A DNA stretch of 12,762 nucleotides, from the NCBI GenBank assembly GCA_946482335.1, contig CAMLRG010000156.1, positions 1 through 12,762 of the forward strand, given 5' to 3'. This document shows positions 1-6,522 of the stretch, piece by piece (position 1 is the stretch's first letter; each line of letters opens with the position of its first letter). The notes beneath the pieces were generated by a model. It saw nothing but the letters and a program-made list of their open reading frames with translations. It was not told the origin of the DNA and made no database searches. The translations under genes and the position numbers were made by a program. Source of the DNA: an uncultured Duganella sp. (lineage in GTDB: Bacteria > Pseudomonadota > Gammaproteobacteria > Burkholderiales > Burkholderiaceae).

Positions 1-70
1 AGGAACCTAGGTGGACATTTTCCCCGCCGGGAAGAAATGTCCACCTAGGTTCCTGACCCCGGGGTGGACA
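1..70. repeat. Hairpin-forming intergenic repeat at the 3' end of ybiB
   Basis: A perfect 20-bp inverted repeat (1-20 with 35-54) flanks a 14-nt GC-rich loop. Each arm contains ACCTAGGT and GGTGGACATTT. It is followed by the 10-bp palindrome ACCCCGGGGT (56-65) and a third GGTGGACA copy (63-70), which could pair instead with 38-45. The ybiB stop codon (45-47) lies inside the right arm. There is no T-run, so it looks more like a REP-type mobile hairpin than an intrinsic terminator. The inverted repeat is directly visible; its class is inferred. The element may continue left of the window. Confidence 0.8.
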
Positions 71-1007
71 AAATTTTTCCGGCGACATCTTTGCAGTGCG
101 CGACTTGCTGGGCGATGGAGTCCGGCACCGGGATCTCGCCGCGCAGCACGGCCTGGATCCACGCGGCGGTGGACTCGGCACTCTTGTCTTCGGGCAGCGC
201 GGGCAGGCTTTCGACCAGGGTTTGCTTCTCGACCAGCACCGTGCGTTCGCCGTCGTGGAACCAGTCGATCTTTTGCGCCTTGTTGGCATTGGCGACGGTC
301 TCGCCTTCGGTGCCGCGCATCAGGAAGGCTTGGCCTTTGTTCAGCGTGAAGAATTCGCCCAGCGATTCGAGGTATTCGGGGTGAGTGTAGGAAACCAGGC
401 GCAACGCAGGCCCCTCGAACGGCTGCATGATCTTCACCAGCGTATGGGTGGAGTTGCGCACGCCGAGGATGCGGCGCAGCGACAGCATCCACGCCAGCCG
501 CGGGGCCAGCGCGTCGATGGTGATGAAGGCCAGCTTGTCGCGCGCCAGCGCCGCTTCGGCGGCGTCATGGTCGGCGGCGGCGTGCACGCCCAGTGCTTCG
601 AATACTTCGGCCGTGGCGACGCGGCCAATGTCGTGCGCCACCCCGTGCACCAGCACCGGCACGCCTTCGCGTGCCAGCAGCATGGCCAGCAAGGCCGTCA
701 GGTTGGGCATCTTGCGTGCGCCGTTATAGCTGGGGATCACGACCGGTGCAAAGCCGCCCGCCGGGGCGCGCAGCTTCTGGAAGGATGCTTCAGCCGCTTC
801 CAGGAAGCCTTCCAGTTCATCCACCGATTCGCCCTTGATGCGCATCGACAGCAGGATGCCGCCCAGTTCCAGGTCCGATACGCGCCCATCGAGGATGGCG
901 CCCCATAATTCGCGCGCCTGGCCGCGGTCCAGGCTGCGGGCGCCTTTCGCGCCACGGCCGATCTCCTTGATGTAGGGAGCGGCGAGGAATGGTTGTTTGC
1001 TCGTCAT
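45..1007 (-). CDS. ybiB: YbiB, TrpD2-family DNA-binding protein (glycosyl transferase fold)
   Basis: This 320-aa protein matches E. coli YbiB along its length by recall: an N-terminal KEIGRG...ARSLDRGQAR helical domain, LELGGILLSMRIKGES, then the phosphoribosyltransferase-like core with VVIPSYNGARK, LVHGV, GVRNSTHTLVK, HPEYLESL and MRGTEGE. YbiB proteins resemble anthranilate phosphoribosyltransferase but bind nucleic acid rather than acting in tryptophan synthesis; the E. coli gene is in an SOS-linked operon with dinG. Here it stands alone and is divergent from aroG. The ATG at 1007 gives the expected N-terminus, although the upstream bases show only a weak ribosome site. The last residues (STPGSGT) and the stop are encoded by the repeat at 1-70, so the C-terminus appears to have been replaced by repeat sequence. 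Confidence 0.93.
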   Translation of the reverse strand: MTSKQPFLAAPYIKEIGRGAKGARSLDRGQARELWGAILDGRVSDLELGGILLSMRIKGESVDELEGFLEAAEASFQKLRAPAGGFAPVVIPSYNGARKMPNLTALLAMLLAREGVPVLVHGVAHDIGRVATAEVFEALGVHAAADHDAAEAALARDKLAFITIDALAPRLAWMLSLRRILGVRNSTHTLVKIMQPFEGPALRLVSYTHPEYLESLGEFFTLNKGQAFLMRGTEGETVANANKAQKIDWFHDGERTVLVEKQTLVESLPALPEDKSAESTAAWIQAVLRGEIPVPDSIAQQVAHCKDVAGKILSTPGSGT

Positions 1008-1080
1008 CCAGCCAGTTTACGGCATTTCGGCTACACTGTTAGACCCACCAAGCAAAAACACCGTGACTAGCAGGCTGAAC

Positions 1081-2139
1081 ATGATTGCCCAAAACCTTGA
1101 AAACATTAACGTTACCTCGTTCGCATCCATGCCCACCCCCGAGGCGCTGCATGCGAAACTGCCGCTGACCGACAAGGCGTCCGATACCGTCACCAAGGGC
1201 CGCGCCGACTTGCGCGCGATCCTGGAGCGCAAGGACAAACGCCTGTTCGTGGTGGTAGGCCCTTGCTCCATCCATGACCCGGTGGCGGGCCTGGACTATG
1301 CGCGCCGCCTGAAGGCGCTGCAGGAGGAAGTCAAGGAGACCATGCTGCTGGTAATGCGCGTGTATTTCGAAAAGCCGCGCACCACCACCGGCTGGAAGGG
1401 CTATATCAACGATCCGTTCATGGATGATTCGTTCCGCGTCGACGTCGGTATGGAAAAAGCGCGCCACTTCCTGCTCGATGTCTGCGAACTGGGACTGCCG
1501 ACCGCCACCGAGGCGCTGGATCCGATCTCGCCGCAATACCTGGGCGACCTGATCGCTTGGACCGCCATCGGCGCCCGCACCACGGAATCGCAGACGCACC
1601 GCGAAATGTCGTCGGGCCTGTCGACGCCGGTGGGCTTCAAGAACGGGACGGATGGCGATATCGGTATCGCGATCAACGCCATCCTGTCGGCGGCCAATCC
1701 GCACGCCTTCCTGGGCATTAACAGCCAGGGCAATGTGTCGGTCGTCCGTACGCGGGGCAATCCGCACGGCCACGTGGTGTTGCGCGGGGGCGATGGCCGG
1801 CCGAACTATGATTCGGTGTCGGTGGCCATCGCGGAACAATCGCTGCAGAAGGCCAAGCTGCCGGCCAATATCGTGATCGATTGCTCGCATGCGAACTCGT
1901 ACAAGAAACCGGAATTGCAGCCGCTGGTGATGACGGACGTGGTCAACCAGATCGTGCACGGCAACCAGTCGATCGTGGGCGTGATGATCGAGTCGAATAT
2001 CGCGGCGGGCAATCAGAAGATCCCGGCCGACCTGTCGGAACTCAAATATGGCTGCTCTGTGACCGATGCCTGCATCGACTGGGAGACCACGGTGCACATG
2101 CTGAAGGAGGCGGACCGCGAGCTGCGCGCGCGCCCCTGA
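1081..2139 (+). CDS. aroG: 3-deoxy-7-phosphoheptulonate synthase (class I DAHP synthase)
   Basis: The enzyme condenses phosphoenolpyruvate with erythrose 4-phosphate, the first committed step of the shikimate pathway, in the cytoplasm. The 352-aa product matches E. coli AroG in length and motifs: GPCSIHDP, MRVYFEKPRTTTGWKG, GARTTESQTHRE, GFKNGTDG, DCSHANS and VTDACI. The metal ligands are present as C62, H270, E304 and D329. The regulatory LGLPTATEALD segment keeps the proline equivalent to E. coli P150, so it is probably feedback-controlled, but which amino acid inhibits it cannot be told. The frame is open back to 997, into ybiB; ATG 1081 is preferred because it gives the family N-terminus and leaves a 73-bp divergent promoter region. 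A TACACT hexamer at 1032-1037 could be its -10 box, but no good -35 is visible. Confidence 0.95.
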   Translation: MIAQNLENINVTSFASMPTPEALHAKLPLTDKASDTVTKGRADLRAILERKDKRLFVVVGPCSIHDPVAGLDYARRLKALQEEVKETMLLVMRVYFEKPRTTTGWKGYINDPFMDDSFRVDVGMEKARHFLLDVCELGLPTATEALDPISPQYLGDLIAWTAIGARTTESQTHREMSSGLSTPVGFKNGTDGDIGIAINAILSAANPHAFLGINSQGNVSVVRTRGNPHGHVVLRGGDGRPNYDSVSVAIAEQSLQKAKLPANIVIDCSHANSYKKPELQPLVMTDVVNQIVHGNQSIVGVMIESNIAAGNQKIPADLSELKYGCSVTDACIDWETTVHMLKEADRELRARP

Positions 2140-2140
2140 A

Positions 2141-2199
2141 ACCGGCAAGGCAGGTGTCTGACCCATCGGGTCAGACGCCGGTTTACCGGTGTTGCCGGT
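2141..2199. repeat. Nested hairpin repeat between convergent aroG and osmC-like gene
   Basis: The inner hairpin is a 12-bp stem with one G-T pair (2153-2164 with 2168-2179) and the 3-nt loop ATC, containing GTCTGACCC and its complement. Outside it ACCGGCAA (2141-2148) pairs with TTGCCGGT (2192-2199), and a small CCGGT/ACCGG stem lies within. It starts one base after the aroG stop and includes the stop codon of the convergent osmC-like gene (2183-2185). It may act as a two-way transcription barrier, but it lacks a clear T-run. Its CTGACCC core recurs at 53-59 and near 12694. Confidence 0.8.
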
Positions 2200-2656
2200 C
2201 CTGATACCGCCAACTGCCTTCGACCAAAATCTCCGACTTGACCGAGCGCGCCAGGAAGCACGCTTCATGCGCTTCATGGTGCAGCCGGTCCACTTCAGCA
2301 TCGGTCGGCGCCTTGTCGCCCGAGAAGCCTACCAGCGGTTTCAGCGTCACCCCCCCGATCCACCCATCCTTCATTTCCCCTTCGGCGGCATCGACATAGC
2401 TGTCCACCACATACCCATCGCGCGCCGCCAGGTTCAGGAACCACAGCATATGGCAGCTCGACAGCGCCGCCACGTACGCCTCCTCCGGATCGACGGCGGA
2501 AGGATCGGACAGCGGCACCTTCACCACATGCGGCGACGACGACCCCGGCACCACGGTGCCGCCATCGAAGGTCCACTTGTGCAGCCGGCTGTATCGGTTA
2601 TCGGTGAATTTGGCATCATGCCGATGCCACGCAACTTCCGCGGTATGAACACTCAT
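2183..2656 (-). CDS. OsmC-family protein, predicted thiol peroxidase
   Basis: The 157-aa protein is of normal OsmC/Ohr length and carries the two family cysteines: C68 in [11 protein letters not shown] and C133 in [13 protein letters not shown]. OsmC/Ohr proteins reduce organic hydroperoxides through this cysteine pair, as cytoplasmic dimers. The sequence is closer to the broad OsmC-like group than to classical Ohr, so the substrate is unknown. The start is well supported: AGGAG (2663-2667 on this strand) lies 6 nt before the ATG, and the ATG overlaps the TGA of the upstream gntR gene (ATGA). The two are therefore probably co-transcribed and translationally coupled. The final residues (DRQHR) and stop lie in the hairpin repeat 2141-2199, suggesting a repeat-altered C-terminus. 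Confidence 0.88.
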   Translation of the reverse strand: MSVHTAEVAWHRHDAKFTDNRYSRLHKWTFDGGTVVPGSSSPHVVKVPLSDPSAVDPEEAYVAALSSCHMLWFLNLAARDGYVVDSYVDAAEGEMKDGWIGGVTLKPLVGFSGDKAPTDAEVDRLHHEAHEACFLARSVKSEILVEGSWRYQDRQHR

Positions 2657-3282
2657 ATCAAGCTCCTTTCAGTTTCGCGCAGATGCCGCGCCAGCATCGC
2701 GCACGCCCCATCCGCATCCCGCTCCCGCACCAGCGCAATCAGGCACTGGTGCTCGTCATTCCAGCCCGGCCGGCGCGCTTCGGGCCCCAGCCGCGCCAGG
2801 TAGAACCGTTCGACCGCTGCGCGCAGGCTGGCCACCATCTGCAGGCTGCGCGTGCGGCCGCTTGGCGCGTACAGTTCGTCGTGGAAGGCGCGGTCAAGCC
2901 GCAGCCAGTCCAGCGCTTCCATTTCCCCGTCCAGCTCATGCTGGATCGCTTCCAGCCGGCGCAGGCTGCGCTCCGTATGCTGCGGCAGCGCGCGCCGCAG
3001 CACGTCCACTTCCAGCAGCACGCGCAGGTCGAACAGCTCATGCAATTCTTCGGCACTGAGCGTGGTGACGAAGGCGCCGCGGTTGGGCTCGATCTGCACC
3101 AATCCTTCCGCCTGCAGCGCGTTGAGCGCTTCGCGCACGGGAATGCGGCTGGTGCCGAATTGCTCGGCCAATTCCGCCTGGCGCAGCACGGCGCCGGGGG
3201 CCAGTTGGCCGCTGCTGATGGCTTCGCGCAGGGTCGCCAGGATCGCCGGGCCGCCCTGGGCGCGGGGTGGTGGAGTCTTCAT
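2653..3282 (-). CDS. GntR-family transcriptional regulator, FadR subgroup (FCD domain)
   Basis: The 209-aa protein has a winged-helix DNA-binding domain at about residues 11-77 ([34 protein letters not shown]) and an all-helical FCD ligand domain at about 85-205. The usual FCD metal set is present: D130, H134, H178 and H200. Such proteins are generally repressors released by a small carboxylate or similar ligand; the ligand is not deducible here. I chose ATG 3282; a longer form from TTG 3318 would run through the operator and promoter candidates. No ribosome site precedes the ATG, and a -10-like TACAAT ends 7 nt before it, so a leaderless mRNA is possible. The gene overlaps the osmC-like gene by 4 nt and probably controls it and itself. 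Confidence 0.9.
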   Translation of the reverse strand: MKTPPPRAQGGPAILATLREAISSGQLAPGAVLRQAELAEQFGTSRIPVREALNALQAEGLVQIEPNRGAFVTTLSAEELHELFDLRVLLEVDVLRRALPQHTERSLRRLEAIQHELDGEMEALDWLRLDRAFHDELYAPSGRTRSLQMVASLRAAVERFYLARLGPEARRPGWNDEHQCLIALVRERDADGACAMLARHLRETERSLI

Positions 3283-3289
3283 GCGATAA

Positions 3290-3318
3290 ATTGTATACAC
3301 GTATACCAACGAGCGCAA
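3290..3318 (-). promoter_or_regulatory. Candidate gntR promoter with tandem GTATAC operator
   Basis: Reading the minus strand, TTGCGC (3318-3313), a 17-nt spacer and TACAAT (3295-3290) form a plausible sigma-70 promoter. Two GTATAC palindromes, 8 bp apart (3293-3298 and 3301-3306), lie between and over the -10 box. They fit the YGTM-KAC type half-site known for FadR-group regulators, which suggests autorepression. The -35 match is only partial. The same sites lie upstream of tsaD on the other strand. Confidence 0.55.
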
Positions 3319-3369
3319 GCAAGCTTTCCATTACAATGGCGGATTGCCCTTTTCACCTTGTGCATTCCA

Positions 3370-4404
3370 ATGATCGTTCTTGGCGTTGAATCCTCCTGTG
3401 ACGAAACCGGCCTGGCCTTGTATGACACGCAGCGCGGCCTGCTGTCGCACGCCCTGCATTCGCAGGTGGCGATGCACGAGGAATACGGTGGCGTGGTGCC
3501 GGAACTGGCGTCGCGCGACCATATCCGCCGCGCCATCCCGCTGCTGGAGCAAACCCTGGCCAAAGCCGGCCTGGCCGCGCAGGACATCGATGCCATCGCT
3601 TACACCCAGGGTCCCGGCCTGGCCGGCGCACTGCTGGTGGGTTCGGCCATCGCCTGCAGCCTGGGCATGGCGCTGGACAAGCCGGTGCTCGGCGTGCACC
3701 ACCTGGAAGGCCATCTGCTGTCCCCGCTGCTGGCCAGCGAGCCGCCGGAATTCCCTTTCGTGGCCTTGCTGGTGTCCGGCGGCCACACGCAATTGATGCG
3801 CGTCGACGGCGTCGGCCAGTATCAGCTGCTGGGTGAAACGCTGGACGATGCGGCTGGCGAAGCCTTCGACAAGTCGGCCAAGCTGCTTGGCCTGGGTTAC
3901 CCCGGCGGCCCGGCCATCTCGCGCCTGGCGGAATTCGGCGATCCGGAAGCGTACAAGCTGCCGCGCCCCATGCTGCAGTCGAAGGACTTGATGTTCTCGT
4001 TCTCGGGCCTGAAAACTGCCGTGCTGACGGTGGTGAACAATAACGGTGGCGCCGCCAATGTCTGCGAGCAGGACAAGGCGAATATTGCGCGCGGTTTCGT
4101 GGATGCGATCGTGGATGTGCTGACGGCGAAGTGCCTGTCCGCCCTGAAGCAGACCGGCTTGAAACGCCTGGTGATTGCCGGGGGCGTGGGCGCGAATGCG
4201 CAATTGCGCGCATCGCTGGACGCGTCAGCCGCAAAAAAACGCTTCAAGGTCTATTACCCGGAACTCGAGTTCTGCACCGACAATGGGGCGATGATCGCCT
4301 TCGCCGGCGCCATGCGCCTGCAGATCAATCCGCAGGCGGCGCAGCGGGAGTATTCCTTCAATGTCCGTCCGCGTTGGCCGCTGGACGAATTACGCGTGGT
4401 CTAG
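3370..4404 (+). CDS. tsaD: tRNA N6-adenosine threonylcarbamoyltransferase TsaD
   Basis: TsaD, working with TsaB and TsaE, transfers the threonylcarbamoyl group onto A37 of ANN-decoding tRNAs, forming t6A. It is an essential cytoplasmic enzyme of the ASKHA fold. The 344-aa product has the family landmarks: [14 protein letters not shown] at the start, [17 protein letters not shown], the iron-binding HHLEGH with H111 and H115, [22 protein letters not shown] and CTDNGAMIA with D304. ATG 3370 is the conserved family start; the frame is open far upstream, but that part is antisense to gntR. No ribosome site is seen. A TACAAT at 3332-3337 could be its -10. It ends 1 nt before the stop of a convergent small gene. 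Confidence 0.97.
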   Translation: MIVLGVESSCDETGLALYDTQRGLLSHALHSQVAMHEEYGGVVPELASRDHIRRAIPLLEQTLAKAGLAAQDIDAIAYTQGPGLAGALLVGSAIACSLGMALDKPVLGVHHLEGHLLSPLLASEPPEFPFVALLVSGGHTQLMRVDGVGQYQLLGETLDDAAGEAFDKSAKLLGLGYPGGPAISRLAEFGDPEAYKLPRPMLQSKDLMFSFSGLKTAVLTVVNNNGGAANVCEQDKANIARGFVDAIVDVLTAKCLSALKQTGLKRLVIAGGVGANAQLRASLDASAAKKRFKVYYPELEFCTDNGAMIAFAGAMRLQINPQAAQREYSFNVRPRWPLDELRVV

Positions 4405-4405
4405 T

Positions 4406-4576
4406 TCAAGCCAACAGCCAGGCGCTCAGGCCGACCAGGGCCAGCAAGCCGGCAGCAATGCCGTTACGCATGCTTTTGTGGCGCAGGTCGATTTGCTGAC
4501 GCACGCGCTCATGCCGGTACTGCCTTTGGGTTGTTGCTTTTTCGCCAACGTCGTGCTGCTTTACCTTGGTGCTCAT
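4406..4576 (-). CDS. Small predicted single-pass membrane protein, function unknown
   Basis: This 56-aa protein has a charged, basic N-terminal part (MSTKVKQHDVGEKATTQRQY, then HERVRQQIDLRHKSMRNG) and a hydrophobic C-terminal segment (residues about 39-56, GIAAGLLALVGLSAWLLA) that could be one membrane helix ending the protein. I do not recognise the family. GGAG (4584-4587 on this strand) lies 7 nt before ATG 4576 and supports this start over an in-frame ATG at 4645. It is convergent with tsaD, 1 nt apart, and lies 71 nt downstream of nrtD on the same strand, so read-through from the importer operon is possible. It could also be a chance frame, but the ribosome site and the basic-then-hydrophobic layout favour a real gene. 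Confidence 0.6.
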   Translation of the reverse strand: MSTKVKQHDVGEKATTQRQYRHERVRQQIDLRHKSMRNGIAAGLLALVGLSAWLLA

Positions 4577-4609
4577 CAGGTGTCTCCATTTGTATAGACC
4601 ACCAATGTA

Positions 4610-4630
4610 GCAGCAGACCCGGTCTGCTGC
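4610..4630. promoter_or_regulatory. Perfect 10-bp inverted repeat between nrtD and the small gene
   Basis: GCAGCAGACC (4610-4619) and GGTCTGCTGC (4621-4630) are exact complements around one central base. The site is 17 nt past the nrtD stop and 33 nt before the small gene's start. As RNA it would form an 8- to 9-bp hairpin with a GC loop, but no T-run follows on the minus strand, so a strong intrinsic terminator is unlikely. It could be a weak terminator, an mRNA 3'-end stabiliser or an operator. Confidence 0.5.
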
Positions 4631-4647
4631 CACACTTTTACGCATTG

Positions 4648-5442
4648 CTATGCAGCAAAACGTTGTGCCGGACGGCCTTGCCGCTGGTAGAGGAATTCAA
4701 GCACGCTGGTCCGGTATTCCAGGTAGAGCGGGTCTTGCGCCAGCGCCAGGCGGTCGCGCGGGCGTTCCAGCCTGACCTTGACGATGTCGCCGATGGTGGC
4801 GGCCGGGCCATTGCTCAGCATGACGATGCGGTCGGACAGCAACACCGCCTCGTCCACGTCGTGCGTGACCATCACCACCGTGGCGCCCGTCGCGGCGACG
4901 ATGCGCATCAATTCATCCTGCAGGTGGGCACGCGTCAGCGCATCGAGGGCGCCGAACGGTTCGTCCATCAGCAGCACCTTGGGCGCCATCGACAGCGCAC
5001 GGGCGATGCCGACGCGCTGCTTCATGCCGCCCGAGATTTCGTTGGGACGCTTGGCGCCCGCGGCGGCCAGGCCGACCAGCTCCAGCGCCTGCCAGGTGCG
5101 TTCGTCGAGCTGCTTGCGCGACTCCTTCCCGCCGAACACGCGCTCCACCGCCAGGTGGATGTTTTCGAAACAGGTCAGCCAGGGCAGCAGCGAATGGTTC
5201 TGGAACACCACGGCGCGCTCCGGCGCCGGCCCGGTGATTTCGCGGCCGCTGCATATCAGCACGCCGCTGCTGGGACGCGTCAAGCCGGCGATCAGGTTGA
5301 GCAGGGTCGATTTGCCGCAGCCGGAGTGGCCGATCAGCGTGATGAATTCCCCCTGGTCCACGGTGAGGTTGATGTCGTTGAGCGCATGGAATTGGCCGAA
5401 GCGCATGTCGACCTTGCTGATATCGATGAATTTTGTGGCCAT
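4648..5442 (-). CDS. nrtD: Nitrate/sulfonate-type ABC transporter ATP-binding protein
   Basis: This 264-aa protein is the cytoplasmic ATPase that powers the importer. All ABC landmarks are present: Walker A GHSGCGKST (38-46), Q-loop Q81, signature SGGMKQR (137-143), Walker B VLLMDEP (D160, E161), D-loop GALDALTR and switch H194 in THDVDEA. The wording PPERAVVFQNHSLLPW-like and SGGMKQRVGIARAL is typical of the NrtC/NrtD, TauB and SsuB group. The start at 5442 is chosen over ATG 5457 because AGGAG lies 7 nt upstream of it and the family N-terminus begins at MATKFIDIS. Its start is 1 nt after the nrtB stop, so translation is coupled. It lacks the extra C-terminal binding domain of cyanobacterial NrtC, as expected for the proteobacterial three-gene form. 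Confidence 0.9.
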   Translation of the reverse strand: MATKFIDISKVDMRFGQFHALNDINLTVDQGEFITLIGHSGCGKSTLLNLIAGLTRPSSGVLICSGREITGPAPERAVVFQNHSLLPWLTCFENIHLAVERVFGGKESRKQLDERTWQALELVGLAAAGAKRPNEISGGMKQRVGIARALSMAPKVLLMDEPFGALDALTRAHLQDELMRIVAATGATVVMVTHDVDEAVLLSDRIVMLSNGPAATIGDIVKVRLERPRDRLALAQDPLYLEYRTSVLEFLYQRQGRPAQRFAA

Positions 5443-5443
5443 C

Positions 5444-6511
5444 TCATTTCTCCTCATAGCTGAAGGCTTTGGCCAGCGTGACCAGTGCCAGTTCCAGCAA
5501 CAGGCCGACCATGCCGATCACGCCGATCGCGATCAGGATGTGCGGCACGTTCAGGTTGTTCCATTCGTCCCAGACCCAGAAGCCGATCCCGACGCCGCCG
5601 GTCAGCATTTCCGCCGCCACGATCACCAGCCAGGCGGTGCCGATGGCAAGGCGCACGCCGGTCAGCATGTAGGGCAGCACGGACGGCAGCAGGATCCTGG
5701 TCGCCACCTTCCACTCGGACAGGTTCAGCACCCGCGCCACGTTCAGGTAATCCTGCGGCACGCGCTGCACGCCGACGGCGGTGTTGACGATCATCGGCCA
5801 GATCGAGCAGATGAAGATGGCCCAGATCGCGGCCGGGTCGGCCGCCTTGAACACCAGCAGCCCGATCGGCAACCAGGCCAGTGGCGACACTGGCTTCAAG
5901 AGGCTGATCAAGGGGCTGAACATGCCGTAGGCAAACTTGAAGCGCCCGATCAGGAAGCCCAGCGGGATGCCCACCAGCGCCGCCAGGCCGAAACCGATCG
6001 CCACCCGCCGCAGCGATGCCAGCACGTTCCAGCCGATACCCTGGTCGTTCGGTCCCTTGCGGTAGAACGGGTCGGAGAACAGGTGCAGCGCTTCGCGCCA
6101 GGTTTCCAGCGGCGTCGGGAAGCCCGCGTTGCGCTCGGCCAGGATCTGCCAGGCCAGCACCAGCAAGGCCAAGCCCAGAAACGGCGGCAACACCTTCATC
6201 ACGATGGGCCGCAAGCGCTCACTCGCCGGCGTCAACTGGATGCCCTTCGCTGCCAGCCGCGTGCGGCGCGTCGGCCGCCCCGGACCGTGCGACGGCGCCC
6301 CTGCCGCTGCCGCTGCCACTGCCGGTCCCGCCGCGTCGGCCAGGCCGTTACCTCCATCCGTGCGCGCTTGCGCCGTCCCGCCTACGCCCGCCGCGGCCAG
6401 TGCGGCGGCCGCCGCCTCGCGCGCCGCATCACGCACCGACTGCCCATCCTGCACTGCCGGCATGCCCGCACCCGCATCGGCGCCGCCGATCGATTGGTAG
6501 ACTGCACTCAT
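5444..6511 (-). CDS. nrtB: Nitrate-type ABC transporter permease with long Ala/Gly-rich N-terminus
   Basis: The 355-aa inner-membrane protein forms the transport channel with NrtD. Residues 107-125 form the first membrane helix; further helices follow at about 170-190, 213-245, 285-300 and 327-350. The EAA loop that docks the ATPase is seen at about 266-300 (EWKVATRILLPSVLPYMLTG, ending near VAAEML), the form shared by NrtB and CmpB. ATG 6511 is preceded by a GGAGGG ribosome site, which sets the start 11 nt after the nrtA stop. The first ~100 residues are odd: low-complexity Ala/Gly with GCC/GCT triplet runs (about 6290-6460), then a basic stretch, likely cytoplasmic and disordered. This is longer than I expect for the family. 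Confidence 0.9.
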   Translation of the reverse strand: MSAVYQSIGGADAGAGMPAVQDGQSVRDAAREAAAAALAAAGVGGTAQARTDGGNGLADAAGPAVAAAAAGAPSHGPGRPTRRTRLAAKGIQLTPASERLRPIVMKVLPPFLGLALLVLAWQILAERNAGFPTPLETWREALHLFSDPFYRKGPNDQGIGWNVLASLRRVAIGFGLAALVGIPLGFLIGRFKFAYGMFSPLISLLKPVSPLAWLPIGLLVFKAADPAAIWAIFICSIWPMIVNTAVGVQRVPQDYLNVARVLNLSEWKVATRILLPSVLPYMLTGVRLAIGTAWLVIVAAEMLTGGVGIGFWVWDEWNNLNVPHILIAIGVIGMVGLLLELALVTLAKAFSYEEK

Positions 6512-6522
6512 ACGCCCTCCCT

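Noticed and set aside
997..1080. 28-residue N-terminal extension of aroG
   Set aside because: It overlaps the divergent ybiB start and is absent from AroG homologues as I know them.
2153..2179. Reading the hairpin as a classical Rho-independent terminator
   Set aside because: No T-run follows the stem on either strand; its shared core with other loci fits a repeat element better.
2683..3369. In-frame upstream extension of tsaD
   Set aside because: It lies antisense to gntR and has no TsaD-like sequence; the conserved TsaD start is ATG 3370.
6290..6460. Simple-sequence tract as a separate repeat feature
   Set aside because: The triplet runs are in frame and encode the Ala-rich NrtB N-terminus, so they are reported with that gene.
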